Shown here: positions 8,879 to 17,860 of the stretch, piece after piece | Layout: each line of letters starts with the position of its first letter | Position numbering within the stretch: the first letter of the stretch is position 1 | Source of the DNA: CBDDEC01 sp965226785 | Lineage (GTDB): Bacteria > Chloroflexota > Dehalococcoidia > UBA2979 | Assembly (NCBI GenBank): GCA_965226785.1 | Contig: CBDDEC010000002.1 | Coordinates: forward strand, 1,053,668 to 1,117,667 | DNA length: 64,000 nt | Direction: 5' to 3' | Made by a program: the position numbers and the translations under genes | The notes under the pieces: model-generated | Told to the model about the DNA's origin: nothing | The model's input: only the letters and a program-made list of their open reading frames with translations | Database searches by the model: none

Positions 8879-10513
8879 CTATGCGGCGTCGCTCTCGGCG
8901 GCGACGGAGCCGGCCGCCACCGCTCCCGCGGGCGACATCGCCGAGACGGCGACCGCGACCGGTGTGGCCTCGGCCTGTTCCGCGCGCATGCGGTTCGGGA
9001 GCAGCAGGGCCACGCCCAGCGCAACCACGAGGAACGCGATGCTGACGAGGAAGCCCGCGCCGATGGCGTCGATGAACGCCTCGTTCGCGGCCGTCGTCAG
9101 CGTCGTCGCCACCTCGGGCGGGAGCTGTGCCGCTGCCACGGTGGCGATGCCAATACCCTCGCGGGCCGTCTCGATCAGCTCGGCGGAGGCCTGGCCGGTC
9201 AGCGCCTCCTCGACGTTCGAGCGGTAGAACCCGTTGACGATCGCGCCGATCAGGGCGATGCCAAGCGCGCCGCCCAGCTCGCGCGATACGTCGTTCACGG
9301 CGGAGCCGATGCCGGCATCGTCGACCGGGACGGCGGCCATCACCGTATCCGTCAGCGGCGTCATGCCGAGCCCGCCGCCGACGCCGAAGAAGAAGAGAGT
9401 GGCGGCCACCTGCAGCGTCGACGAGTTCGCGTCGAGCTGCGTCAGCAGCAGCATCCCGCCGATCATCGCGCCAATCGAACCGAGCAGCAGGAGCCGCGGC
9501 CCCACACGCTGCACCAGTAGGCCGGACAGCGGCGCGGCCACCATCATCGCCAGCGCCACCGGGACAATCAGGAGCCCAGCCTCGAAGGGGCTGCGGCCCT
9601 GCACCAGCTGGAAGAGCTGGGTCAGGAAGAAGAACGTCACGAACATCGCGAAGAAGATGATGCCGATGATGATCACCGCGGCCGTGAAGTCACGTTCGCG
9701 GAAGAACCGCAATGGCAGCATCGGGTGGTCGCTGCGCAACTCGACGACGGCGAAGGCGGCGACGGCGCCGATGCCGATGGCGAATGCGCTCAAGATCTGG
9801 GGCGAGGTCCAACCGGACTCCGAGCCCTGGATGATGGCGTACACGATGGCCAGCAGGCCGCCGGTGGCGAGCACTGCGCCCGGCACATCGAGGCGGCGCG
9901 TACGCCGGTCGCTCGACTCCGGGACGACCAGGGTCAGCCCGACGAGCGCGATCGCTACGACCGGGATGTGCAGCCAGAACACGGCTGCCCAGTTCAGCTG
10001 ATCGACCAGGTAGCCGCCCAGCGCCGGCCCGAAGCCGATGCCGAGCCCGCCCATACCGGTCCAGATGCCGATCGCCTTCGCGCGCTCCTCGCGCGGGAAG
10101 ACATCGGTCAGGATCGACAGCGTCGCCGGCATCACCAGCGCCGCGCCGGTGCCCTGAAGCGCGCGGAACGCGATGAGCGTCCCCGCGCTTGCGGACAGCG
10201 CCGCACCAACCGAGGCGAGACCGAACACGACCATGCCGATCGTCATCCAGCGACGGCGACCGTAACGGTCGCCAATCGTGCCACCGGCGAGCAAGAGTCC
10301 GGCGAGGACGAGCGTGTACCCATCCACGACCCATTGCAGGACGCTGGTCGAAGCCTCGAGGTCGCGCGCGATCGACGGGATCGCCGTATTCACGACCGTG
10401 TTGTCCACGAAGATCATGAAAATCGAAAGGGACATCACCGCGAGTACCCACCAGCGTCGCGGATCAGCCGCTGGTGGTGCCTCGGGGGAGCGGTCCAGGG
10501 TGGTCGTAGCCAT
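8879..10513 (-). CDS. MFS drug exporter, EmrB/QacA (DHA2) type
   Basis: A multidrug-type proton antiporter of 544 residues with about 14 membrane segments. Motif A is GDRYGRRRW and a motif C-like stretch is GTGAALVMPATLS. I start it at ATG 10513 because AGGGAGA lies just upstream and the residues after it (RRWWVLAVMSLSIFM) begin the first helix; an in-frame extension to 10591 would add a charged leader without family support. It is transcribed away from the HxlR regulator across a region with two repeated palindromes, so the regulator probably controls it in response to a toxic substrate. Confidence 0.9.
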   Translation of the reverse strand: MATTTLDRSPEAPPAADPRRWWVLAVMSLSIFMIFVDNTVVNTAIPSIARDLEASTSVLQWVVDGYTLVLAGLLLAGGTIGDRYGRRRWMTIGMVVFGLASVGAALSASAGTLIAFRALQGTGAALVMPATLSILTDVFPREERAKAIGIWTGMGGLGIGFGPALGGYLVDQLNWAAVFWLHIPVVAIALVGLTLVVPESSDRRTRRLDVPGAVLATGGLLAIVYAIIQGSESGWTSPQILSAFAIGIGAVAAFAVVELRSDHPMLPLRFFRERDFTAAVIIIGIIFFAMFVTFFFLTQLFQLVQGRSPFEAGLLIVPVALAMMVAAPLSGLLVQRVGPRLLLLGSIGAMIGGMLLLTQLDANSSTLQVAATLFFFGVGGGLGMTPLTDTVMAAVPVDDAGIGSAVNDVSRELGGALGIALIGAIVNGFYRSNVEEALTGQASAELIETAREGIGIATVAAAQLPPEVATTLTTAANEAFIDAIGAGFLVSIAFLVVALGVALLLPNRMRAEQAEATPVAVAVSAMSPAGAVAAGSVAAESDAA

Positions 10514-10585
10514 TCGTCTGTTTCTCCCTGGTTGCTTCTCTGCCTGCTGGCCGCGGCCGTCGGTTCCGACCGGCCTCGCGGGTCG

Positions 10586-10646
10586 CTTCACTTTTTGAAG
10601 TGGGCGTGGGAAGTAAACTAAAGCTCTAACTTCACTTTGTCAAGCG
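10586..10646. promoter_or_regulatory. Pair of palindromic operator candidates
   Basis: CTTCACTTTTTGAAGTG (10586-10602) and CTTCACTTTGTCAAGCG (10630-10646) share 14 of 17 positions. Their centres are 44 bp apart, about four helical turns. They lie in the divergent region between the HxlR regulator and the MFS exporter. Inferred to be binding sites for the adjacent HxlR protein. Confidence 0.55.
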
Positions 10647-10651
10647 TCTGC

Positions 10652-10680
10652 TTGCAAAAAAGTTGGGGACGCGCTACAGT
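10652..10680 (+). promoter_or_regulatory. Sigma-70-like promoter, probably giving a leaderless mRNA
   Basis: TTGCAA (10652-10657), a 17-bp spacer and TACAGT (10675-10680) match 4/6 and 4/6 consensus positions. The expected start site falls at the ATG (10687), with no room for a Shine-Dalgarno sequence. Confidence 0.45.
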
Positions 10681-10686
10681 CCGCGC

Positions 10687-11382
10687 ATGGGAACAAAGGA
10701 ATACGGCCAGTACTGCCCGATGGCGCTGGCGCTCGAACGACTCGGCGAGCGCTGGACGCTGCTGATCGTCCGCGACCTGCTCGCGGGGCCTCGGCGCTAC
10801 TCCGACCTGCAGACGGGCCTGCCCGGCATCGGCACCAACATCCTCGCCAGCCGCCTCAAGGGGCTGGTCGAGATGGGGCTCGTCGAGAAGCGCGAGCTGC
10901 CGCCGCCGGCCGCCTCGACGGTCTACGAGCTGACCGCGGCCGGACGAGGGCTCGGCCCGACGCTGATCGAGCTCGGCAGGTGGGGGATGCAGTTCCTCCC
11001 GGAGCAAGACTTCGACCCGGCCCAGATCGCCGAGGCCTTGCGCAGCCGTTACTTCCTCGTCCTCGACCGCAACCCACGAGCCGAGTACACCATCGCCCTC
11101 GGGTTCGAAGACCAGCCGGTCACCGTCGAACTCGGTCCCGGCCGCTACGAGGTCGAAGAGGGCAGCCCGGCGGACGCGAGCGTGCGCATGAAGGGCACGG
11201 CCGTCGTCTTTACCGAGCTGCTGATGCTCGGACGCCCCGTCGCCGAAGCGGCGGCCGCCGGCGACCTCCTCGTCGAGGGCGACATCGCCGCTGCTGAAGA
11301 GTTCGTCCGCTGCGTCCAGCTCGTCGAGGACGAAGACGCCGAAGCAGACGAAGCGCCCAGGCTCGCCGCCGTCGAGGGCTGA
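10687..11382 (+). CDS. HxlR-family regulator fused to an SCP2-like domain
   Basis: Residues about 5-100 are an HxlR-type winged helix (CPMALALERLGERWTLLIVR, then a PRRYSDLQ region). Members are dimeric repressors or activators that often sense reactive or toxic compounds. Residues about 115-225 resemble the SCP2 sterol-carrier fold, a lipid-binding pocket that could act as the sensor. I chose ATG 10687 over the TTG at 10663 because the domain starts right after it and a promoter is placed for leaderless translation. It is divergent from an EmrB-type exporter and probably regulates it, and itself, through the paired palindromes. Confidence 0.85.
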   Translation: MGTKEYGQYCPMALALERLGERWTLLIVRDLLAGPRRYSDLQTGLPGIGTNILASRLKGLVEMGLVEKRELPPPAASTVYELTAAGRGLGPTLIELGRWGMQFLPEQDFDPAQIAEALRSRYFLVLDRNPRAEYTIALGFEDQPVTVELGPGRYEVEEGSPADASVRMKGTAVVFTELLMLGRPVAEAAAAGDLLVEGDIAAAEEFVRCVQLVEDEDAEADEAPRLAAVEG

Positions 11383-11385
11383 GCG

Positions 11386-12270
11386 CTATCCGTCGAGGCT
11401 GCTCCCAGCCTCGTACACGAGCATCGCCGCATCCGGACCGAGTTCGCCGTGGCCACTGCCGAGGGCGCGCGTGAGGTTGTCGTGCGCGGCCCCCAGGAGC
11501 GGCGTCGGCAGGCCGGACTCGCGCCCGACCTGCATCGCCAGGCCCAGGTCCTTGCGCGCGAGCCGCAGTGTGAACGTCGGCGAATCGAACTCAGCGTCGA
11601 GGATCCGCTGTGCGCCGCCGACATAGCGGCCGGAGGAACTGACGCTCATCACCTCGTGCGCGCGCCTCGGGTCGAGGCCGGCGCTGCGGGCCAGCGCCAG
11701 ACCCTCCACGACCATCTGGCGCGCGCTCAGCGCGACCATGTTGTTGACGAGTTTGATGAGCGAGCCCTGGCCAGAAGCGCCCATGTGGAAGACGTGGTCG
11801 CCGATCGCCTCGAACAGCGGCCGGCAGGTCTCGAACGCGGCCTCGTCGCCGCCCACCATGACCGCCAGCGTGCCCTCGATCGCGCGCGGCACACCGCCGC
11901 TGACCGGTGCGTCGAGCATGGTGACGCCGCGTTCGGCTGCGGCGGCAGCGAGCCGCTCCACGGTCGAGGGCAGGTTGGTCGAGAGATCGACGTAGATCGT
12001 GCCCGCGCCTGCGCCCTCGAGGATTCCGCCCTCGCCTAGCAGCACCTGCTCGACCTCGGGCGGCCCGGGCAGCGAAGTCACGATCGTCGGGCAGGTCTCG
12101 GCGATCTCCAGGACCGAACCGCCAGGCTCCGCGCCGAGCTCGACGAGCGACTCGATGCGCGCGGGATTCAGGTCGAAGACACGCAGCTCATGCCCGGCGC
12201 GCACGAGGTTCGTAGCCATCGGCGCGCCGATGTTGCCCGTCCCGATGAATCCGATCGGCCCGTCGACCAT
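11386..12270 (-). CDS. NAD(P)-dependent beta-hydroxyacid dehydrogenase family
   Basis: A 294-residue 3-hydroxyisobutyrate dehydrogenase/tartronate semialdehyde reductase-type protein. The Rossmann motif GFIGTGNIGAPMA is at the N-terminus and the substrate loop DAPVSGGVPRA lies near residue 120. The catalytic Lys is probably that of SLIKLVNNM. It oxidises a beta-hydroxyacid with NAD(P). I chose ATG 12270 because it directly precedes the Rossmann strand. The stop lies 3 bp from that of the HxlR gene (convergent). The exact substrate is unknown. Confidence 0.88.
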   Translation of the reverse strand: MVDGPIGFIGTGNIGAPMATNLVRAGHELRVFDLNPARIESLVELGAEPGGSVLEIAETCPTIVTSLPGPPEVEQVLLGEGGILEGAGAGTIYVDLSTNLPSTVERLAAAAAERGVTMLDAPVSGGVPRAIEGTLAVMVGGDEAAFETCRPLFEAIGDHVFHMGASGQGSLIKLVNNMVALSARQMVVEGLALARSAGLDPRRAHEVMSVSSSGRYVGGAQRILDAEFDSPTFTLRLARKDLGLAMQVGRESGLPTPLLGAAHDNLTRALGSGHGELGPDAAMLVYEAGSSLDG

Positions 12271-12332
12271 GCTGTCCGCCTCCACTGGCCCGCTGCTGGA
12301 CGCGCAGCGTAGCGGAAGCACGGGCGTCTAGC

Positions 12333-13118
12333 TCAGGGCGGCGGCGTGTAGGTCCAGGCCGTGAACAACTCGTCGCTGAACCCGAGCCGCCGGTACCAGT
12401 CCTGCGGCGTGTCATCGACGTCTGTGCCGATCAGGACAGACCGCGCGCCGGCCTCGAGGGCGTTCGCGACGCAGGAGGTCAGCAGGTGCTTCGCGATGCC
12501 GCGCCCTCGCCAGTCGAGTCGGGTCGCGAGGTTGAAGACGTCCGTGTCGTCGCCTTCGTACCAGCCGAGTACCGCGACTGGCTCACCCTCGACGCGCGCG
12601 AGCCGCAGCCGCAGGATGCCGCCCGGCATCTCGGCGCGGCGCAGCCCGAGCTCGTAGCGAAGCCGCTGCGCAGCGGGCTCCGCATCGTCCTCGCTGAATC
12701 CGCGCAGCTTCGCTACCGACCACTCCTCGAGGTCCGGCGTCTCGTCGACCTCGACGCCCGCCACCAGCGTCTGCTCCGGCGCGTCGCCGACCCAGCTGAG
12801 CATCACGTTGCCGCCGACACTCCAGCCGCGCGCGAGCAGCCGAGGACCAAGCGCTGCGTTCAGCGCCGCGTCGTCGATGCGGAGGCGCGGGACTGGCCAC
12901 TCACCGCACTCCTCGTCGATCGCGAGTAGCACGCTGTCGTCGTCGGCCAAGTCGCCCTCGACGGTCACCCACGCCCAACTGCGGTCGGGGTCGACGTCGT
13001 GCCAGCGGTAGTGCCCGACGGAGAGGCGCTCGTAGCGCCAGCCCATCGCGGGGTGCGCCATGCGATCCCAACCGAGGACGGTGGCAATCACCTCGTCGCG
13101 TTGCGGGTGGGCGGGCAC
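12333..13118 (-). CDS. GNAT family N-acetyltransferase
   Basis: A 261-residue protein whose C-terminal third carries the acetyl-CoA-binding GNAT signature (DWRGRGIAKHLLTSCV) and the usual terminal motif WYRRLGFSDEL. The N-terminal half is a divergent, probably non-catalytic GNAT-like region. The GTG start overlaps the stop of the ureohydrolase gene by one base (TAGTG), which indicates translational coupling. The target amine is unknown; the neighbour suggests a polyamine, agmatine-like or amino-acid-derived substrate, but that is inference. Confidence 0.78.
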   Translation of the reverse strand: MPAHPQRDEVIATVLGWDRMAHPAMGWRYERLSVGHYRWHDVDPDRSWAWVTVEGDLADDDSVLLAIDEECGEWPVPRLRIDDAALNAALGPRLLARGWSVGGNVMLSWVGDAPEQTLVAGVEVDETPDLEEWSVAKLRGFSEDDAEPAAQRLRYELGLRRAEMPGGILRLRLARVEGEPVAVLGWYEGDDTDVFNLATRLDWRGRGIAKHLLTSCVANALEAGARSVLIGTDVDDTPQDWYRRLGFSDELFTAWTYTPPP

Positions 13119-14161
13119 TACCCGCCGCTCTCCGCGCCGCTCTCTGCGCCGCTCTGCGCTCGACGCCAGGCGATGCCACTCAACACCTCGAGGACGATGC
13201 GGTTGCCGAGGGCGGCGGTCACCTGGCCGGGGCCGTCGTACGCCGGCGCCACCTCGACGACATCAAGGCCGGCGATCGGCAGCTCCATCGCACAGCGACG
13301 GACGGCGTCCAGGAGCTGACGCGACGTCAGCCCGCCCGGCTCGGGCGTGCCGGTGCCCGGCGCCATGCCCGGATCGACCACGTCCACATCGACCGAGAGG
13401 AAGACACCGTCGCAGTCGTCGACCGCGGTCACGAACGCCTCGTCGAGGCAGGTGTCGAGCCCGCGTGCTACGACCTCAGTCATCTCGTACCAGCGCATCC
13501 GCTGCTCGGCCATCCATTCGAGGATCGGCGGGTCCGGCCAGTAGCCGCGCAGGCCGATCTGGAGGAAGCGATCGCCCCGCGCCGCACCCGACTCGATCAG
13601 CCGTCGCATCGGTGCTCCGTGGCCATAGAGCAGGCCCGGCTGGCCCTCGCCGGTGTCCGCGTGCGCATCGAAGTGCACGATCGAGACGCGGCCATCGCCG
13701 AGGTGGCGCGCGACGCCTCGCACGTCCGGGAACGCGATCGAGTGGTCGCCGCCGAGCGTTACCGGGATCGCGCCGGAGGTGGCGATCGTCGCGACCGCCT
13801 CCTCGAGGTTGGCGAGGCTGAGGTCGATGTTGCCGCTGGGCATGTAAGCGTCGCCGACGTCGACGACGTTGAGCGCGCCCAGCGGGTCCACGCCGAGCGC
13901 GAGGTGCGGCCGGTAGCCGGTGTGCGGCAGGTAGTCCGTCGTGCGGATAGCGTTTGGTCCGAAGCGCGCCCCAGCGCGGTAACTCGTCCCACCGTCGAAC
14001 GGCGCGCCGATGATCACGACGTCGGCCTCGGCGAACGTCGAGGGATCATCGAGCGACGCCCGGGGCACGCCCAGGAACGTCACGTCGGGGCCGAGCGACG
14101 TTCCGGTGGGCCGCCGCCGATGCGCGTCGCCGTAGGATCCGGGCGCGCCGTCGCTGGTCAT
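13118..14161 (-). CDS. Ureohydrolase (agmatinase/arginase family)
   Basis: A 347-residue manganese hydrolase. Metal-binding motifs appear in order: GGDHS, HFDAHAD and SVDVDVVDP, followed by a GLDVVEVAP strand, all intact. Family members split agmatine, arginine, guanidinobutyrate or formiminoglutamate, releasing urea or formamide; the long N-terminus does not settle which. I chose ATG 14161; another in-frame ATG (14190) would add ten residues. The C-terminus has a repeated SGAE tail. It is coupled to the downstream GNAT gene and divergent from the phosphatase gene. Confidence 0.87.
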   Translation of the reverse strand: MTSDGAPGSYGDAHRRRPTGTSLGPDVTFLGVPRASLDDPSTFAEADVVIIGAPFDGGTSYRAGARFGPNAIRTTDYLPHTGYRPHLALGVDPLGALNVVDVGDAYMPSGNIDLSLANLEEAVATIATSGAIPVTLGGDHSIAFPDVRGVARHLGDGRVSIVHFDAHADTGEGQPGLLYGHGAPMRRLIESGAARGDRFLQIGLRGYWPDPPILEWMAEQRMRWYEMTEVVARGLDTCLDEAFVTAVDDCDGVFLSVDVDVVDPGMAPGTGTPEPGGLTSRQLLDAVRRCAMELPIAGLDVVEVAPAYDGPGQVTAALGNRIVLEVLSGIAWRRAQSGAESGAESGG

Positions 14162-14263
14162 CGCTCGCTCACTCCTCGGGGAGGCTGCCATGGGGCGTGG
14201 CTCCTCGATGCTACTCGCCGCGCGCCCTAGCATGCGGTCTCGACGATACGAAGCGGAGGGACC

Positions 14264-15046
14264 GTGGCCGAGTACGACCGACACATCGAGCTCAAAGGCG
14301 CGGGCAACTTCCGCGACATCGGCGGCTACCCGACGGTCGACGGCCGCCACGTCCGCTGGCGTCAGCTCTACCGTTCCGGTCAGCTCGACGACATGGGCCC
14401 GCAGGAGGCGCGACAGCTCGCCGGTGACCTCGGGGTCAGCACGCTGATCGACCTCCGCCACCCCACCGAGGGCAACGCCCGGGTCGGAGCCGCCTCGCCA
14501 GCGCTGCAGGGCGAGGGCGTCGACTATCGCAACCACTCGCTGCACGGCGGCGATCAGCGGTACAGCGAACTGCTCGAGGAGATGCGGAACTACGCGCCGG
14601 ATCGTCCCGGCCCGCGGCGCTCCGCCGAAATCTACCTCGAGTTCTTCGTGGTGAGGCGGCCCGACCGGCTGGCCGCAGTCTTCGACACGATCGCGGAGGC
14701 CTCAGGCGCGCCCGTGCTCTACTGCACGGCCGGCAAGGACCGCACTGGCATCTCCGTGGCGCTGCTGCTCTCGCTGCTCGGAGTCAACGACGAGGTGATT
14801 GCGGACGATTACGACCTCTCGAACCTGGCTCGCGAACGCCTCGCCAACTGGTCACGAGCGCAGGGCAACCCGGTCGACGAGATGAGCGACGCACGCCGGC
14901 GTGCGGCGTTCGGCGTGCGACGGGACAGCATCACGCACTTCCTCGAGTTGTTCCGCGAGCAGTTCGGCGACGCGCGCCAGTTCCTGACGGACAACGGTGT
15001 CGCGCCCAGCAGCCTGGCGCGTATCGAGGAGCGTCTCGTCGAGTAG
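14264..15046 (+). CDS. Tyrosine/serine protein phosphatase (PtpB-like)
   Basis: A 260-residue DSP-type phosphatase. The N-terminal NFRDIGGY motif is typical of the PtpB/lipid phosphatase group. The active-site P-loop is CTAGKDRTG with nucleophile Cys154, and the K-D pair is characteristic of this subfamily. It starts at GTG with GGAGGGA upstream. It could dephosphorylate protein tyrosines or phosphoinositides; no kinase partner is nearby. It is convergent with the monooxygenase gene (4 bp between stops). Confidence 0.86.
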   Translation: MAEYDRHIELKGAGNFRDIGGYPTVDGRHVRWRQLYRSGQLDDMGPQEARQLAGDLGVSTLIDLRHPTEGNARVGAASPALQGEGVDYRNHSLHGGDQRYSELLEEMRNYAPDRPGPRRSAEIYLEFFVVRRPDRLAAVFDTIAEASGAPVLYCTAGKDRTGISVALLLSLLGVNDEVIADDYDLSNLARERLANWSRAQGNPVDEMSDARRRAAFGVRRDSITHFLELFREQFGDARQFLTDNGVAPSSLARIEERLVE

Positions 15047-15050
15047 CGGG

Positions 15051-16403
15051 CTACGCCACCGGCGCCGTCGCAGGGATCCGCAGGCCGAGGTGGTCGCGCA
15101 GGGTCGTGCCGCTGTACTCCGTGCGGAAGCGCCCTCGACGTTGCAGTTCCGGGACGACGAGGTCAACGAAGTCCTCGAACGAGCCGGGGAGCCAGGACGG
15201 GGCGATCACGAAGCCGTCGCAGGCTGGGGCCGTGAACCACTCCTCCATCTGGTCCGCGATTTCCGTGGCCGACCCGACCCAGGCGTCGCCGACGCGGCCG
15301 CGGCCGGAGACGCGCACGAAGTCGCGGACGCTGGGGTGTTCGATGCCCGAGCGGCGGAGCACGCCGTCGCGGATCGTCTGCATGCCGTCGAGGTCCGCCA
15401 GCTCCTCGTCGGTGAAGGGCTCGTCGGGCGGCTTCGAGCCGAAGTCGAAGTTCAGCGCCTCGGACAGCAGCGAGAGCTGGTCGATCTCCTTGGGCAGTTC
15501 GTCATAGACGGCCTTCTTCTCGACCGCCTCGTCGTGGGTCTCGGCGACGACGGGGAAGGCGATGGTCGTGATCCTCATCTGCTCGGGATCGCGGCCGAAC
15601 GAGGCGGCGGCGTCCTTGAGCGCCTGATACTGCTCGCGACCGTGCTCGACGGTGCCGAAGCCGACGAAGAGCAGCTCGCCCCAGCGCGCGGCGAACGCGC
15701 GCCCGCGCTCGCTCTGCCCCGCCTGGATCACGACCGGGTGGCCCTGCCTTGAGCGCGGCACCGTGAACGGCCCGCGCGAGCGGTAGTGCTCGCCCTCGTA
15801 GTCCAGCCGGCGCACCTTCGAGGGGTCGGCGAAGCGCTGGTTCACCTTGTCGTAGAGCACCGCATCGTCGTCCCACGAGTTCCAGTGGCCGAGCACGATC
15901 TCCATGAACTCGTCGGCCTGGTCGTAGCGTTCGTCGTGGCCCAGGTGTTGCGCGCGGCCCATGTTCTTCGCCTCGTTGTCGTTGAGCGAGGTGACGACGT
16001 TCCAGGCCGCGCGCCCTTCCGTCATCAGGTCGACCGTGGCGAACACGCGCGCGACGTGGAACGGCTCGTAGTACGTCGTCGAGTAGGTCGCGCCCAGCCC
16101 GAGGTGGCTCGTGGCCATGGCCATAGTCATGAGCACCGTGACCGGGTCCATCTTCACGCAGCGGATGCCGTGTTCCACGGTGTGCGCGTGGTCGCCGCCG
16201 TACATGTCCGGCATCGCCAGCCGGTCGTCGAAGAACCCGAGGTCGAAGCGCCCGCGCTCGAGGACGCTCGCGATGTGGCGGTAGTAGTCGGGCGACATCG
16301 AATCGGTGCGCGCTTCGGGGTGCCGCCAGGAGGCGGGAATCGTGGTGCAGTTCTGTGCCTGCAGGAACCCGACGAGCGACATCTGGCGCGACTGCTGGGC
16401 CAT
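15051..16403 (-). CDS. FMN-dependent monooxygenase, NtaA/SnaA/DszA type
   Basis: A bacterial luciferase-like TIM-barrel flavoprotein of about 450 residues. The long N-terminal region (FLQAQNCTTIPASWRHPEA) and the motif NVVTSLNDNEAKNMG mark the NtaA/DszA branch. These enzymes use FMNH2 and O2 to oxidise chelators, sulfones or alkyl compounds and need a separate flavin reductase, which is not seen adjacent. I chose ATG 16403 (AGAGG upstream) over a longer in-frame start at 16463. The gene stands between a phosphatase and a CoA-transferase, which fits degradation of unusual organics. Confidence 0.88.
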   Translation of the reverse strand: MAQQSRQMSLVGFLQAQNCTTIPASWRHPEARTDSMSPDYYRHIASVLERGRFDLGFFDDRLAMPDMYGGDHAHTVEHGIRCVKMDPVTVLMTMAMATSHLGLGATYSTTYYEPFHVARVFATVDLMTEGRAAWNVVTSLNDNEAKNMGRAQHLGHDERYDQADEFMEIVLGHWNSWDDDAVLYDKVNQRFADPSKVRRLDYEGEHYRSRGPFTVPRSRQGHPVVIQAGQSERGRAFAARWGELLFVGFGTVEHGREQYQALKDAAASFGRDPEQMRITTIAFPVVAETHDEAVEKKAVYDELPKEIDQLSLLSEALNFDFGSKPPDEPFTDEELADLDGMQTIRDGVLRRSGIEHPSVRDFVRVSGRGRVGDAWVGSATEIADQMEEWFTAPACDGFVIAPSWLPGSFEDFVDLVVPELQRRGRFRTEYSGTTLRDHLGLRIPATAPVA

Positions 16404-16496
16404 CGGAGCTACCTCTCTCGCATCACCGCTGCGCGGTTGCGAGGAGTGTAGTGCGCCGCTCAACCCCTCGACGCCACGCCCGGGCCCTATGCGTGG

Positions 16497-17780
16497 TCAG
16501 CAGACCACGCCCGCCTCGCGCAGTGCCGCGATCTCCGCCTCTGTCTTGCCGAGTTCGGCGAGGAGTTCGTCGCCGTTCTCGCCGACGCGAGGTGAGCGGC
16601 CGACGGTCATCGGCGTGCGCTCGAAGTGGAGCGGGCGACCGATCATCCGCATCTCGCCAACGTCGTCGTCGTCGTAGCTCACCATCATCCCGTTGGCCCA
16701 GATGTGCTCATCCTCGAACAGGTCCAGGGTGTTGCGGACCGGGCCGCAAGGGATGGCGTGCTCGTCGAGGATGGCCAACCACTCGGCGGCCGTCTTCGTC
16801 ACGAACATCGTCTCGCACTGCTCGCGCATGCGGACGGTGGCGTCGGCGGGATCCTCGTCGGTCTCATGGAAGCGCGGGTCGTTCAGCTCCATCGCCACGT
16901 CGAAGCGCGCCTGCGTCCCGCCCAGCGCACCGATGGCGACCCAGCCGTCCGACGCGCGGTAGCAGCGGTAGTAGACCTCCGCGGTGAGCTCGGGGACCGG
17001 CACCCCGTAGTCGCGGTCCATCTGCATGCCTCCGAGCGATGTCGCGGTCACGTTCAACACGTCGACGAAACGGCCGTCCTCGGACCGCCCGAGAGCTCGT
17101 GCGGCGTCGAGCGAGGCGTCCACCCATTCGCGGTCGCTCCGTTCCACCAGCAGCAGTCGCAGGATGTTCTGCAGCACCGCACCGTCGAGCAGAGATGTGG
17201 CCACGCGCTGTCCCTCGCCCGTCTCGCGCCGGTGCCAGAGGGCGGCCAGCGTGCCGAGCGCGCCCAGCACCATCGTCGTCACATCGGCGACGGGATTGGG
17301 CTGCACGAGCGGCAGCGAGGGGTCGAGGTAGCTCGCGGTCATGTCGCCTGCGCCGGCCTGCGCCACCATGTCGTACGCCACGCGATGCTTGTCCGGCCCG
17401 ACCAGCCCGTTCGCCGTGACCTCCGTGTAGACGATCGAGGGGTTGATGGCGCGGATGCTCTCGTAGTCCATCCCGAGCCGCTCGGGCACGCCGTAGCGCA
17501 TGTTGTGGTAGAAGGCGTCCGCGTCGCGGGTGAACTCGTAGACCAGCTCACGCCCCTCGGCGGTCGTCAGGTCGAGGGCGATGCTGCGCTTGCTGCGCAT
17601 CTGCTGCAGCAACGTGCGGGCGCGGCCCGCTCCGTCGTCGTTCGGTCCCACCACCGGCGTCGGCGGTGCCTCGACGTGGATCACGTTCGCGCCCATCTCG
17701 GCCAGCAGCATCGTGCCGCCCGGTCCCGCCAGCGCGCCTGTCAGGTCGACGATGGTTACCCCTTCGAGCATCCCAGGCAT
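16497..17780 (-). CDS. Family III (CaiB/BaiF) CoA-transferase
   Basis: A 427-residue single-domain CoA-transferase starting MPGMLEGVTIVDLTGALAG behind a purine-rich GAGGGGG. The probable catalytic Asp lies in NPVADVTTMVLG, in the position of the formyl-CoA transferase Asp. The N-terminal Rossmann-like part includes the usual MLLAEMGANVIHVE stretch. It activates an acid by transferring CoA from a donor acyl-CoA. The substrate is unknown. It follows the ABC operon in the same direction. Confidence 0.88.
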   Translation of the reverse strand: MPGMLEGVTIVDLTGALAGPGGTMLLAEMGANVIHVEAPPTPVVGPNDDGAGRARTLLQQMRSKRSIALDLTTAEGRELVYEFTRDADAFYHNMRYGVPERLGMDYESIRAINPSIVYTEVTANGLVGPDKHRVAYDMVAQAGAGDMTASYLDPSLPLVQPNPVADVTTMVLGALGTLAALWHRRETGEGQRVATSLLDGAVLQNILRLLLVERSDREWVDASLDAARALGRSEDGRFVDVLNVTATSLGGMQMDRDYGVPVPELTAEVYYRCYRASDGWVAIGALGGTQARFDVAMELNDPRFHETDEDPADATVRMREQCETMFVTKTAAEWLAILDEHAIPCGPVRNTLDLFEDEHIWANGMMVSYDDDDVGEMRMIGRPLHFERTPMTVGRSPRVGENGDELLAELGKTEAEIAALREAGVVC

Positions 17781-17860
17781 CTCGCACCCCCTCGTCAGGT
17801 CTGCGCGAGGCTAGCAGGACGGGCCACCGGCATGATGCGCGACGAGAGCGGCCTCGAGGG

